Assembly (NCBI GenBank): GCA_031213475.1 | Contig: JARUPZ010000030.1 | Span: forward strand, 6,937,661-7,001,660 | DNA: 64,000 nt | Direction: 5' to 3' | Source: Nereocystis luetkeana | Lineage: Eukaryota > Sar > Phaeophyceae > Laminariales > Laminariaceae | In this document: positions 31,872 through 43,640 of the stretch, in pieces | Numbering within the stretch: the stretch's first letter is position 1 | How the letters are laid out: every line of letters begins with the position of its first letter | The notes under the pieces: model-generated | What the model was told of the DNA's origin: nothing | Seen by the model: only the letters and a program-made list of their open reading frames with translations | Database searches by the model: none | Made by a program: the position numbers and the translations under genes

Positions 31872-34068
31872 GTACATATACATAAAATTAATCTCGGCCG
31901 CTGTGAGCGAATATTAAAATTCCGAATTTATCTTCAACTTTGTCTGGGACTCCGGACGCCTTCGCTCCTCTGCCTTCGTGCTTGCTTTTTCGACCGCTTT
32001 CCTCGATGGTCGTGCGAGCCGGCCTCCGACGAGTGTTCTCCCATGCGCGCGTCTCGGAGTATTTCGCCACCGACGTGCCCGGCGACCCCGAAATTGAGGG
32101 GCATTTGCTGGAAAAAGGAGACACGGACGTTCTATTTTCTGTGGTCCTGGAAGTTTGTTGAGGTGTTGTTGCTCCGCGAAGAGCTTTTCTTGTGACAGGC
32201 TTCATCTTACAGTAGTAGCTTTTTACTCTCCGAGGTTCGTTCTCTCGGTCTTGCTGATGCTACCGCTTTCTACCGACTGCCTCCCTCGGTCCTGCCTTTC
32301 TCGGTGGCTGCCTTCCCTTGCCCCTGTCTCTTCGCCGGACAACTACACGCGCCTTCTCGGGGTATCGCGCCGTTCTTGTTGTACCAGATCGTTGCATATC
32401 CCGGTGATTTTGCATTGTTGGTGTTGTTTTTGGTAAAATGTTGATAACAACTCGGCACATATTCTCTTTTTCCCCTACTAATACTAATGTTCTAAAAGGT
32501 ACACGGGTGGCTCGTGTGCTCAGCATCTGAACGATTGAAGGGTTCATAATTTGTTCCGAGGACTTTTTATTGGTTCAAACTGACAATCCCGTTTTCGACC
32601 ACGAACTCGAAGAATATTTGCTGCGGTGAGGAGACACGGAGGCTCTATCTTCAGTTTGAGCGAAACCTTCGCTTCCGGTTTAGTCTTGAACTTTGTCTGG
32701 GACTCCGGACGCCTTCGCCTCCCTGCCTTCATGCTTGCTTTTTCGACCTCGATTGAAGGGTTCTACTGGCTTCGTGCCCGCTTTTTTGACAGCTTTCCTC
32801 GAGGGTCGCGCTCGCCGGCCTCCAACGAACGGTTGTTCTCCCGTACAAAAATGTAGATCCAGATTCGAGGTTTGTATTTACTGAAGAAATGGGAGATACG
32901 GACCCGCTTTAAAAATACGATTCTCCGCACCAGGTAGGTGTAAGATATGATGGGCGGCTGAGTATCATTTTCAGTTAAAAAACGCGTCAAGTTGTTTCGG
33001 CGAGCACTACACTACTGGAGGTAGTCGAGGGTTGGAGACTGCTTGCTCCGCGACTGCAAGTAAGTGCTTGTAGTATGTCGGGGTTTTGTGCTACTGTATA
33101 CTGCTGCGTGTGCTACACGTATACCAATATATATGAGTATTTTGGGATTCACACTGAGAGTATACTGCCCATGTCAGCAGCGGTTCTCCTGTATTATTGC
33201 CGATCGATAACACGGATCAGGTATCAGGTGTTCGATACTGCTCATACTCGCAGTATCTCGATTACTGCGTGTTCTCAAGACTGAGTGCGATAAGGCGCCT
33301 AGAGTGCGCGTACTGTCCTCGCAGTAATTTGGGCGTATTTGGCAAGTTGCTGCATGCTGCGATGATGTACGTACCGCTCCTGCCGCTGTTGTTGTGCTTC
33401 TGCTGGTGTTGCGGCTGGGTCTGCACAGTACCAGCTGAAGCAACCGATCGCAGCAGCAGCGATGCCTGCTACTCCTCCTGCTGCTTGCTGCTGTTGCTGC
33501 TCTTTTTTAGGTTGTGCTCTGCTGCTGTCGCTTCAATGTACGGGAAAGGCTATCTTTCCTGCACAAGTAAGACTTAGTGCCGTTGGAAGTAGGTACAGCT
33601 CGCCGTAGATAGGTATGATATCAACCTGGATATTGGGTATACTTGGCAACTGGGCAGATAAATGGCAGCAATACTACTACTATTAATATTATCGTAAACA
33701 AAATCAAATTAATCTCAGGTAACTTTTGGGCTTCAGGAGTCGATGACTGATAAAAACAGCAAAAATAACGTCCCAAAAAAATGCTATATATATAAACGTT
33801 GGTCTATCTATGATTCGAGTGAGACAGATACAAAAACTGAGAACGGACACTCGGCATTGCCTTTTTTTTCCTGCACCACTTGGCATTCAATATTGCCCTG
33901 AACCTGTTCGTAACAAGATCAAATGTTGCTTTTATATCAACTTGCTTGAAAGTAATCACACGACTTGGCACTGAGGTATAGTTTCCTATCGATAATCGGG
34001 AGGATGGGTACCGGCAGGCACCCATGCGGAGCCCTTGTATATACCAGGTATATATTATATCCGGCACC
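31872..34068 (+). repeat. Giant palindrome, left arm
   Basis: Left half of an inverted repeat whose complement is 34069-37028. Matched pairs include 31890/37005 (GGCCGCTGTGAG), 32206/36692 (the block ending ACTCTCCGAG), 33414/34800 (GGCTGGGTCTGCACA), 33952/34185 (GTAATCACACGACTTGGCA) and 34011/34126 (CCGGCAGGCACCCATGCGG). It holds two copies of a block marked CTCCGGACGCCTTCG (31950 and 32705). Open frames occur on both strands of that block in every copy, so coding is not proven. Confidence 0.85.
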
Positions 34069-37028
34069 CATGCTCCGGATAGGAAAAATAATATATATAC
34101 AAGGGCTCCGCATGGGTGCCTGCCGGCACTCATGCTCCGGATAGGAAAATATACCCCAGTCAGTGCCAAGTCGTGTGATTACTTTTAAGGACGTTGACAT
34201 AAATGTACTTTTCGATCTTGTTGCAAACAGGTTCAGGGCACTGCCAAGTGGCTCAGGGAAAAGTCCCTGCCGAGTATCAGTTCTCAGTTAGTTTTCGTAT
34301 CTATCTGTCTCACTCGAATTATAGACCAACTTTTAAAGCATTTTTATTCGTTTGGGACGTTATTATTTTTGTCTTTTTCAGCCATGTACTAGTAACTCTG
34401 AAGCCCGGAAATCACAGCCGTCTATTATTTGTTATGGGTCAGGAGATCGTAGGTAATTTGGAGCTCAGTTGCTGCTGTCGAGAGCAGAAATCAGCTCAGT
34501 TCCCAGGGGTTTCTCACAGGACTGAGATTGCTTCAATTTCGTTCACGATGATGATAGTATACTGCTGTAGGATTGCTGCTCGTTTCTTGCCCAGTTGCCA
34601 AGTACCCAAAACCCATGCCTAAATCACCCGTTTCTACTTCTTACGGCGCTTGTGCAGATATGACCTCTCCCGCACACGAAAGCAAGCAGCTGCAGCACAA
34701 CATAAAATATAGCAGCAACAGCAGCAGCAAGAGTAGTAGCAGGCATCGCTGCTGCTGCGGTCGGTTGCTGCAGCTGCTGCTACTGTGCAGACCCAGCCGC
34801 AACACCAGCAGCAGCACAACAACAGCAGCAGCAGCGGTATGTACGGCATCGCAGCAGACAGCAGTCCGCGGACCGAAGCCTAATTGGTAGGGTACGACGT
34901 GTACTGTCGCAATCTGGGAGACGAGATTTTTGAATGGTTTAGGAGGTTAAAGTCCTTAACGAGCTGGCCGGTTGATATTTTATCGGCCTGCTGTCTACCC
35001 CCCTATGCTGAACCACAGTCGTATGGGAAATCTAGCGGGATGGAGACCGATAGGTTACCATGAACGCGCGCGTGAAAGCGGCTAGAGTCTTCATACAGTA
35101 TAAGCGCGGGGACCGAGATCTCCCATTCGGTCCTTCGGCCCGGAGAAAGAAAAGCAACTTGCAGTATACACATAAATTACTGCGAGAACAGGACGCGTAT
35201 TGTACGCGCATAATCGCACTCAATCCTGAGGACAGCAGGCAACAATCGAGATACTGCAAGTATGATGAGCGGTATAAATCGAGCACCTACCGGATACCTG
35301 ATACCTGACATCGATCGGCATTACAGAACAACCGCAAGGTACTCGCACTACTGCTGACGACATGGGTAGTATTCTCAGTCTGAATCCCGGCGAAAACAGA
35401 AGACGTGCCGAGTTCTAAAATACCAACACAGCAATCACCGGGATAATATACAACGATATGGTACCAAAAAAGGTGCGATACCCCGAGAAGACGTGTGCAG
35501 TCGTCCGTCGAAGAGAGAGGGGCAATGGAAGGCAGCCAACGAGTAAGGCTAGACCGAGGAGGCCGAACAGGCTGATGGTGGCTCGCAAAGCAAGGGAGTC
35601 GGGAGAAAGCGGTAGCATCAGCAAGGCCGAGAAATCGAACCTCGGAGAGGAAATGACATAAGATCAAGTCTGTCGCGTATACAGTATATACCAGGTAAAT
35701 AAAAAGTTTTTATAGATATCGCACCCAAGAACACATGCGACTGTCAATACGTAGTATTAAATAGGTCTCGCACACGAATACGAGACTACCAGTTTGTACC
35801 AATGAAAAATCCTCCGATCAAAGAATCAATGCGCCCTTCAATCGTTCAGATCCTGAGTACACGACTGACACGCGTGCCACCCTTGGAGCCTGTATGGAAC
35901 AATAGCAAAACCTATTTCCAGGACCACAGAACATAAAAGCTCCGTGTGTCCTCCCCGCAGCAAATATCCCTCGAGTTCGGGGTCGCCGCGCTCGTCGACG
36001 TTGCGAGACTCCGAGACGCGCGCACGGGAGAACACCCGTTCGTTGGAGGCCGGCGAGCGCAACCCTCGAGAAAAGCGGCCAAAAAGCAAGCACGAAGGCA
36101 GTAGAACACTTCAACCGAGGTCGAAAGAACAGGCATGAAGGCAGGGAGGCGAAGGCGTCCGGAGTCCCATACAAAGTTCAAGACTAAATCGATATCGAAG
36201 GCTTCGCGCAAACTGAAGATAGAGCTCCGGGTCTCCTCACCGCAGCAAATATGCTTCGAGTTTGTGGTCGAAAACGGGACTGCCAGTTTGAACCAATAAA
36301 AAATCCTCCGCACAAATCATGAACCCTTCAATCGTTCGGATCCTGAGTACACGAGCAACCCGTGTACCTTTTAGAACAATAGTATCAATGGGGGAAAAAG
36401 AGAAGTTGTGCCGAGTTATCAAAATTTTACCAAACAAAAACAACAACAGAGCAAAATCACCGGGATATGCAACGGTCTGGTACCAATGACGGCGCGATAC
36501 GCCGAGAAGGCGCGTGTAGTCGTCCGACGAAGAGACAGGGGCAAGGGGAGGCAACCACCGCAAAAGGCAGGACCGAGGGGTTCGAACAGGCCGATGGCGG
36601 CGGCCCGCAAAGCAAGGCAGTCGGTAGAAAGCGGTAGCATCAGCAAGACCGAGAGAACGATTCTCGGAGAGTAAACAGCTAGTACTGTAAGATGAAGCCT
36701 GTCACAAGAAAAGCTCTTCGCGGAGCACCAACACCAAAACAAATTTCCAGGACCACAGAAAATAGAACGTCAGTGTCTCCTTTTTCCAGCAAATATCCCT
36801 CAAGTTCGGGGTCGCCGCGCTCGTCGGTGGCGCGAGACTCCGAGACGCGCGCACGGGAGAACACCCGTCGGAGTCCAGCTCGCGCGACCGTCGAGGAAAG
36901 CGGTCGAAAAAGCAAGCACGAAGGCAGGGAAGCGAAGGCGTCCGGAGTCTCAGACAAAGTTGAAGATAAAATCGGAATTTTAAGGTTCACTCACAGCGGC
37001 CGGGATTCATTTTATATTTATTTATAGA
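34069..37028 (-). repeat. Giant palindrome, right arm
   Basis: Reverse complement of the left arm but about 0.76 kb longer, owing to insertions. One of these is a partial extra copy (about 35400-35700) of the block seen at 36470-36690. The centre at about 34068 is symmetrical to within a few bases. Towards the edges the symmetry point drifts to about 34447, reflecting the extra DNA on this side. No transposase or other recognised domain is encoded. Confidence 0.85.
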
Positions 37029-37319
37029 ACGGGGGTGATTCAACGCCTTGTCAGATTTTGGCGTTCACGTTCGTGGGCGACGTTCGCACATTCCTCCATT
37101 TTGACGCGAACGCCCGACGTTCGCACATTTGATTTACCTCAACACGTATCCCTGTAAGTAGGGTTAGGGTTAGTGTTGTGGGTGTATACACCGTGTAGGT
37201 AGTAAATGTTGCCTTCTCCAAAAATATGATTACTTTCTCCGTATACGTACGGATTTTTTACTCGAAGTATTGTCGCTATTTCGTGTTTGTTTGTTTTCTA
37301 GTCGTATCACAGTGACTGA

Positions 37320-37700
37320 GCATCGTGGCGGGACGGGACGGGACACATTTTTCTTGTTTGTCGAGGAAAAAAATGACAACGGGACGGGACGGTAAATTGA
37401 AGACACAATACGTTGGCGGGACGGGACGGGACAGCGGGTGCACAATTTCTCGACGGGACGGGACGGTAGAATTCAACGAGACATATTTTCACGACGGGAC
37501 GGGAAGGTAATTAGTTTTTCGTCCGGCGGGACGAGAGGGTAATATTTTTTTCCTCTGCGGGTGGGACGGTAAATATTTTTTCCCTCGGCGGGATGGGACG
37601 GTAAATATTTTCCCCTCGGCGGGACGGGAGGTAAATTTATTTTTCTTCGACAGGGCGGGAAGGTAAATATTTTTTCCTCGGCTAAACGGGACGGTAGATA
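37320..37700. repeat. G-rich minisatellite GGGACGGGACGG
   Basis: Nine or ten units of 35-45 bp, each with CGGGACGGGACGGTAA followed by an ATATTTTTTCC-like A/T run. Clustered GGG triplets could favour G-quadruplexes. Related units occur at 38340-38510, 43200-43640 and 44330-44530. From 37700 to 38111 I see no gene. Confidence 0.85.
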
Positions 37701-38111
37701 TATATATAAAAAAATCTTCTTTTCTGCTGCAAGGTCGGCGCGGTTGTACGTGGAGACTTTCCGCACTGCTGGTTGCGCGAAGGGAGCCGACCCGACGCAG
37801 ACATTTCTGATCTCGACCCGCGGCCCACAAGCTCCGAGAAGCTACCACTACACGGGCGAAGTGTTTTTCTGATTTTTTCCCACCCCTGCCTGCCCCAAGT
37901 ACTCTTGTTGCGGTGCCAGCTCATGATGGCTGTTCTGATGATTGTTGTGCTTGCGCTGTGTTACTGGTGTGGTTGGGGAGGTAGGTGGAGATAGGCGGTG
38001 GTGGAGGTGGTGGCGGCGGCGGCGGTGATTCCAGTGCCGCTCGCTGCGGGTCGATCGACCCCGCCCGTGAGATAGGCATCCATGGCGTCCGTACCGGTCA
38101 TACCAAAGACG

Positions 38112-38350
38112 CTAGGAGACAGCAGTTTTACCCCTGGACAGACAGCAACTTTGCCTTGTGACGCATACATGCTCCGACTGACACCAAACTACTCGGTTTA
38201 GTGTGGAACACTCGGCCCTACATCATTGACAGCGCACGGTTTGCGTCTCTCGTCACGACATGTCACCTGGCATATTTTTGGGCTGCATCGGTATATACTG
38301 GTGGTGTGGCCGTGTGAGCTGAGGGGTCTCTGTTCTATTCGTGTGTGGCG
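38112..38350 (+). repeat. Dispersed repeat, copy 2 (of 5-300)
   Basis: Direct copy of 5-300, lacking the 39-bp duplication. It runs directly into G-rich minisatellite units at 38350. Confidence 0.7.
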
Positions 38351-38510
38351 GCGGGACGGGACGGTAATTTTCAACGGGAGAGCTTTTATCGGCGGGACGG
38401 GATGTGACGACGGTCAGGGGATTTGTCGGCGGGACGGGACGGCGGGACCATTTTGACGGCGGTTTTACCGTCCCGTCCCGCCGTTACCGTCCCGCCGAAA
38501 TATCGTCATA
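38350..38510. repeat. G-rich minisatellite, second cluster
   Basis: Several CGGCGGGACGGGACGG units, with an inversion near 38460 after which the complement (ACCGTCCCGTCCCGCCG) is on the plus strand. The inversion makes a local hairpin. Confidence 0.75.
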
Positions 38511-38659
38511 AGCCTTGGTTTTATTCCGCATGTTGTGTTTTTTGCTTTGTGGTTGTCTTCGGTTTGATTCGTTGATTGGTGCCTCGGCTTGGTTGCGATT
38601 TTCATTCGTCAGGTAAGTTCGTTATAGTTTAAAGACGTAAAATCTACTACCTAATATGT

Positions 38660-39015
38660 ATCCAGCAGAGCTTCTCGTAGCAGGCACGCCCAGCACTACT
38701 ACGGTAGTACAACATCTACAGCAGAGCTTCTCCTCCTTCTCCGTCCTCTCATAAGTAGGAGGGGGGGCCTGACAATACCACCCGCACCACGTGTTAGGGA
38801 CACGGCCCCGAACGTTGCTGTGGACGGACACATTCTGCCTACGATATCTCGTAGAGGTGGGTTTCATCGTGTAGATTCAAGATATCAAAACTGTTGTGAC
38901 AGGCGCCACTACTACTACTGATGTACAACACTACAGCAAAGCTAGCTTTTCCTGCTTGTCCGTCCCCTCATCCGCAAAATGATGGGCCTGACATTGTCAC
39001 TTGCAGCATGTCTTA
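38660..39015. repeat. Satellite-like repeat related to 17735-17905
   Basis: Two units at 38660-38870 and 38890-39015 share CTCGTAGCAGG, CATCTACAGCAG, CTTCTCC and GGGCCTGACA blocks with the third unit of the 17-kb array. Confidence 0.6.
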
Positions 39016-40224
39016 GGCAGCCACCGCATGCATCGAACTAGCATCCCGGCTTCGAATAGACGATGCTGAAGACAGGCACCGGCTACCAATTTCCCCCCCA
39101 CAGAGCGAAATATTTCGTCGACGCGTAAATGGTGCTTAATCCGAAACAATACTGAGCGTACACCCTGTTCGTCATGCTCGGTGCATCACGCGGTTGCCAT
39201 ATGTCTTAGCCATACGATGTTTATTTCGGACTGTAAGCAGGTACCATGGCGACTGCCATCCCTGCCCGCATGGGGGCCGGTGTTCAAATCTCGGTCGAAA
39301 CCACACATAGCCCGGCCTGTTTGAGTATATATTCTCATATATACAAACGTCGGGCAGCGCGAGGCGCGAGTTAGCAAGAATCGTTAAACTTCGGTGACCG
39401 ACGTGAACTCCGCACCCAACATTATGCGCGATAAAAAGGCTTAGCCCTCGCGCAACACGATTCTCAGAAAAGTCGCCAACTTTTAACTGTTGGTGAAAGG
39501 TACGAACCGACCCGCCTTGATTTACTACATCGATACGGTGTTCAAGATTTTTGCGGATGCTTGGCGCAACTCGATCGTTAATCCCTTATTGGCTTGCCGC
39601 CGTCAAAATGACAACTTTTTAAATGCTTGTAGTATATATAAAGGTGTGTATCGGTGGGGAGAACAGGGTCGATACCCGTGGCCACGCCTTCCAGAACGTC
39701 GTCGGAATCAAGAATGCAAAAATGCGCCCGTATCTCCTCCGTTGAAAGTGAAAGTGAAAATCAAAGTGAACATAGAAGGGTAGTTGTAGGCTGTCACCGC
39801 CGCTGCTGTTCTTGCTCTGGGGTTAGACAGTCCGATAGTGTACGTATTGCACAATATATTGTTTCTGAGTCGTCTTCCGTGGGCCAAAGTGCGAGATCAC
39901 GAGTTGGCTAAATTCGATTGAAAGCGATGAGAAGTCGTAGTGCTTAACTGTGTGGTCGGTGAGGCATTCGAATGATGGTAAAGATAACGTGGGTAAGAAA
40001 AGAAAACGTATTTGCCCACTCGGTGTCCAAAGCGCCGCTGAGGGAATCCTTCCAACCATTCTAGCTGTACTACATGGTAAACGTTTGATGAAATCAAATG
40101 TTGGGGTTCATGGCAATGTGAACTGGCGAGTTTGAGCATTTCAGACGAAACCTATGCGCCTCCACACTCCTATCCGTGTTAATGTGCTGCGATCATCCCG
40201 CCATCCGCGCACGACCGAACCCAG
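39016..40224. other. Upstream region of the M20 gene
   Basis: The 5' exon(s) and promoter of the M20 gene should lie here, but none could be fixed. At 39278 GGTGTTCAAATCTCGG resembles a Pol III B box without an A box. The block 39490-39910 has open frames without a domain. A possible acceptor at 40144 is ruled out for the M20 frame by an in-frame TAA at 40180. Confidence 0.4.
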
Positions 40225-42714
40225 CAGGAGTCGTTCCGAGAGTTCCTACGAATCCCCTCCGTCAGCTCGGAGGGTCCAAGGGGCATCTACGTCAAAGCCG
40301 CTCAATGGATCGCGGAGTATGGTCGCGACCGAGTGGGGTTATCGTCTATCAAAACCGTCGAGTACGCCCCGGGAAAGCCCGTGGTTCTCATGGAGTGGCC
40401 TGGCTCCCAGCCTCACCTTCCGTGTGTGCTGCTCAACTCCCACTACGACGTGGTTCCGGCGATGCCGGAGCACTGGGATACAGATCCGTTCGCCGCTGTG
40501 AGAGACGAAACCAACGGGCGAATCTACGGTCGGGGTACGCAGGACATGAAATGCGTGTGTGTTCAGTACCTTGTGGCAATCCTGAGGCTGCGCCGGGCTG
40601 GATTCGTCCCGACGCGCACGGTGCACCTGAGCTTCCTGCCGGACGAAGAAGTCGGAGGTGCGGAAGGCAGCAACCTGCTCCTAGCCTCGACAGAGTGGAA
40701 AGCGCTACAGCCCGTCGGCGTAGCCCTGGATGAAGGCCTGGCCAACCCGGAGAACGCTTATACGGTATTCTACGGGGAGAGGATACCGTGGTGGCTCCTG
40801 GTTCGGGCCGAAGGGCCGACGGGCCATGGCGGTCGTTTCATAAAGGGCACAGCCGTCGAGAAGCTCGTGGCTGTCTGCGACAAAGCGCTCGCGTTTCGAG
40901 CGGAGCAGGAGGCGGAGCTCGGGCACAACGGCGGCTGTAGCCACGCCCGTGCCAAGAAGCTAGGAGACGTGACCACCCTGAACCTCACCATGCTGAACGC
41001 CGGCGTTGCTATGGCTGGCAGCGGAGACCAGAGCGGGGAAGAAAGCCAAGACAGTGAGCAGAACATAGGAGGGGACGGCACGAAGAGGCATGGCCGCCAC
41101 GCTCTCGACGTGATCCCAACGGAGGCACGCGCGGGGTTCGACGTTCGAATCAGCCCGCAGATGTCTACTGATGATTTTCGCACTCGCATTGCCGGCTGGT
41201 GCCGAGAAGAGGGCGTGACGTGGGAATTTGCTGACTGGACGAGGGCCTTGGACGACCATTACATTACTTCGTTGGACCGGGTGGAAAACCCATGGTGGGG
41301 TGTGTTCTTGGTGAGTAACACGAAATATGTGCTTTACATTTGGGACTACTGTTAGTGTGGAACATCCGGGCCGCTGGGGCTTGGGGCGTTATAGGCGGAC
41401 AACTCCAAGCCTAGCACTATCGCGGGCACAACATGATGCTGCTTGTACGCGGTGCTGACACCGCACTGAAACCGTGGGGGATGAAGCAAAATACCGCAGC
41501 CGTCATTTCCATCGTAGCTATATTCGGATTCCCAGGGGTATAAACTGTAATTGGCGAAGTTCTTCAGTGTTTCTCTTACCGAAGCACACTAGGTCAAGAT
41601 TGTGATACCGCGTGTACAGTGCAGAGCACCTGTGCTGCAGTGAAGAGGCAGGAGAAGAAGGAGGGTTGGTGGCCCAGGCTGGGTTTCGTACACGAGGAAA
41701 AACGCATTTTATACTAACTTCAGTGTTCGGTCTTCCGCGTTACTGGAATACCAGGCACTCGTTTGCGTGTACAACGGGCGATTAAGTCATGCATTGAACT
41801 AGATGAGGCGTCTAGCACCAGTCCAGTGGTCTTACAGATACTGCGCAGTTTTCGCGTACCGTCTTAGCCACGGAACTATAGTTGTCGGTATGATTCGAAG
41901 TATGTTTGCGTGTACCATCCCGCGTCGTGCGTCCGAGATCTCCCGTTACTCTGCTGTCTCCCCCAACTCCCAGAACCGCTAGCCTAAGACGGAGTGCACT
42001 CGGCACAGTCACCCCAGCATTTGTATTTGAAGGACTGTGGATATCTGCCCCACGGGTTACATGCTCGAACAGGTTTTCCTTCTGGAGTTCTCTTTGTGTG
42101 ATGCAGCTGTACAAGGTAGCTTATAACAGCTCTAACAGTCGCATATATTCTTACGTAGGTTGCCCTCCCGAAACTGATAACTGGTATAGCGTACGGCTCG
42201 CACCTAAACACCATATACATTTTGATGTGCGCTTCCGCATCCCCTTATACTGGGCAGAATCATCCAAGTACAAGTACAATGGATGGGCTGTACGCAGCAG
42301 ATGCTCTTTTACCACTGCAAACATATCGTATACACAGTAGAGATGTTTTGCTCCAAACAATGTTGGCCAAATTCTGAGGGGGTTAATGCCACCCTATATC
42401 GGCAAATATACGCCATCGTACGACGTCTGCGCGCATCCTCGCGCTGACATGTTTTTTTTTTACATTTCCAGGACACAGTGAAAGACGTTGGAGTGGAGGT
42501 GGAGCCCGAGATTTTCCCAGCGGCCACTGACAGCTGTTTTTTTCGAGAGCTGGGCATCCCGGCTCTGGGATTCTCTCCAATGCGAAACACGCCCATTTTG
42601 CTTCACGACCACAACGAGTACATTGACCAAGGAGTTTTTGTGGAAGGGATTGCGGTGTACGAAAGCCTCATTAAAGCACTGGCCTCGGCAGAGCGTCTGC
42701 CCACGGAGGTTTAG
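40225..42714 (+). CDS. ACY1: Aminoacylase-1 (M20A metallopeptidase), two exons visible
   Basis: Exon A runs from about 40225 to 41310 and exon B from 42472 to 42714 (stop TAG), joined in phase 0. The product is a zinc-dependent N-acyl-L-amino-acid amidohydrolase that frees amino acids from N-acetylated forms in the cytosol. Active-site residues are all present: LLNSHYDVVP (zinc His and catalytic Asp), RGTQDMK (bridging Asp), PDEEVGG (general-base Glu and zinc Glu), ALDEGLANP (zinc acidic residue), GPTGHGGRF (dimer-domain His) and, in exon B, LLHDHNEY (last zinc His). An acidic Ser/Gly-rich insert of about 30 residues (around 41011-41103) splits the usual GVA-NVIP segment of the dimer domain. 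The N-terminal exon with the start codon was not found; the acceptor is placed at a CAG/CAG pair (40222-40227) just after an in-frame stop at 40180. Confidence 0.92.
41311..42471 (+). other. Intron of the M20 gene (1161 bp)
   Basis: Donor GTGAGT at 41311 and acceptor TTTACATTTCCAG ending at 42471 after a run of nine Ts. Removing it joins WWGVFL to DTVKDVGVEVEPEI and keeps the frame, as expected for the family. Inside, near 42372-42382, GAGGGGGTTAATG resembles a TTAA-flanked transposon end, without a partner found. Confidence 0.9.
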
Positions 42715-43149
42715 TGTAGCGCAATAGGATTTGTTTACTCCGTGTATCGTCGTAATGTGAGGTGTCGCCGTTGCGCTGTTCTTATCACTATGTCTGTGTA
42801 TAAGACCGCTTCGGCATTCAAAAAAATACTAGAAAATCCTCCACAGTTCTAGATAAACTGACACGTTTCGAGATCATATCTTAAAGCCTTTTCGGCAACC
42901 TTCCCCTCCACCTTCCCGCCTCCTCGAAGGCCGAATACCCTAGATGCAGGATATACACAGTTGTCGGTTTGAGTCGTGTCGCGAGAGACGGGGCATCCCA
43001 GGTTTCTGCAGGCATTAACATGACGAGCTGTAGACGGGTACATGCAGCAAATGTCACCCGAACAACACGTCGACGGTAATATACGTGTTGCCCGGTGAAA
43101 CCCCCCTCGTACTGAGCAAGGGGGGTTCTCATAAAGGTTTAACGTGGTC
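42715..43149. other. 3' flank of the M20 gene
   Basis: Presumed 3' UTR and spacer. A short hairpin CCCCCCTCGTACTGAGCAAGGGGGG lies at 43101-43126. No polyadenylation signal was fixed with confidence. Confidence 0.4.
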
Positions 43150-43640
43150 ACACAACCTCGTGGCGGGGTGGGACAGAAGTACACTTTATTAAATAGCAGT
43201 TTGACGGGGAGCTGGAACATGGCCGGACGGGATGGGACGGTAACGTGTAGGGCAGCACGTTTGACAAGTAGGGAAGAGACGGGAAGCCGAGAAATATTTT
43301 TCCACGGGTGGGGTGGTAATTCACGGCGATAGATACTTTCTAAGCGGGAATGGATGGCACTTTCCAGCGGTAAATGCTTTTTTATTTGCGGAAATGGATG
43401 GTAGGTTTCAGCGGGAGAGTGTTCATGATGGGGTAGGAACGGTAACGTCCAGCGAGAATGGTTCTCATGACGGGAAGGGAGGAGGGCATGTTACAATGAC
43501 TCAAAGAGAAACGACGGATATACTCGTTTCTTTTGGCGGGAAAGGAGTCGGGAACGGTGAGAGGTTTAGCCGGGGTAGGACGCAACAAATATTGTTGACT
43601 GTTTTGACGGGAAGAGGTCGCAGGTCGTAAAATGTGGACC
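43150..43640. repeat. Diverged G-rich minisatellite, third cluster
   Basis: Loosely repeated GGGACGG/GGAACGGTAA units with A/T spacers, strongly diverged from the 37-kb cluster. Confidence 0.55.

Noticed and set aside
37158-37175. Telomere-like GGGTTAGGGTTAG, also at 31476-31490 and near 8468
   Set aside because: Only two to three repeats each, all in the same orientation, and not symmetrical with the palindrome; too short to claim interstitial telomeres.
39262-39300. B-box-like GGTGTTCAAATCTC with RDLNTGP-type peptide on the other strand
   Set aside because: Peptides of this sort often come from tRNA-related DNA, but no A box or repeat copy was found in the window.
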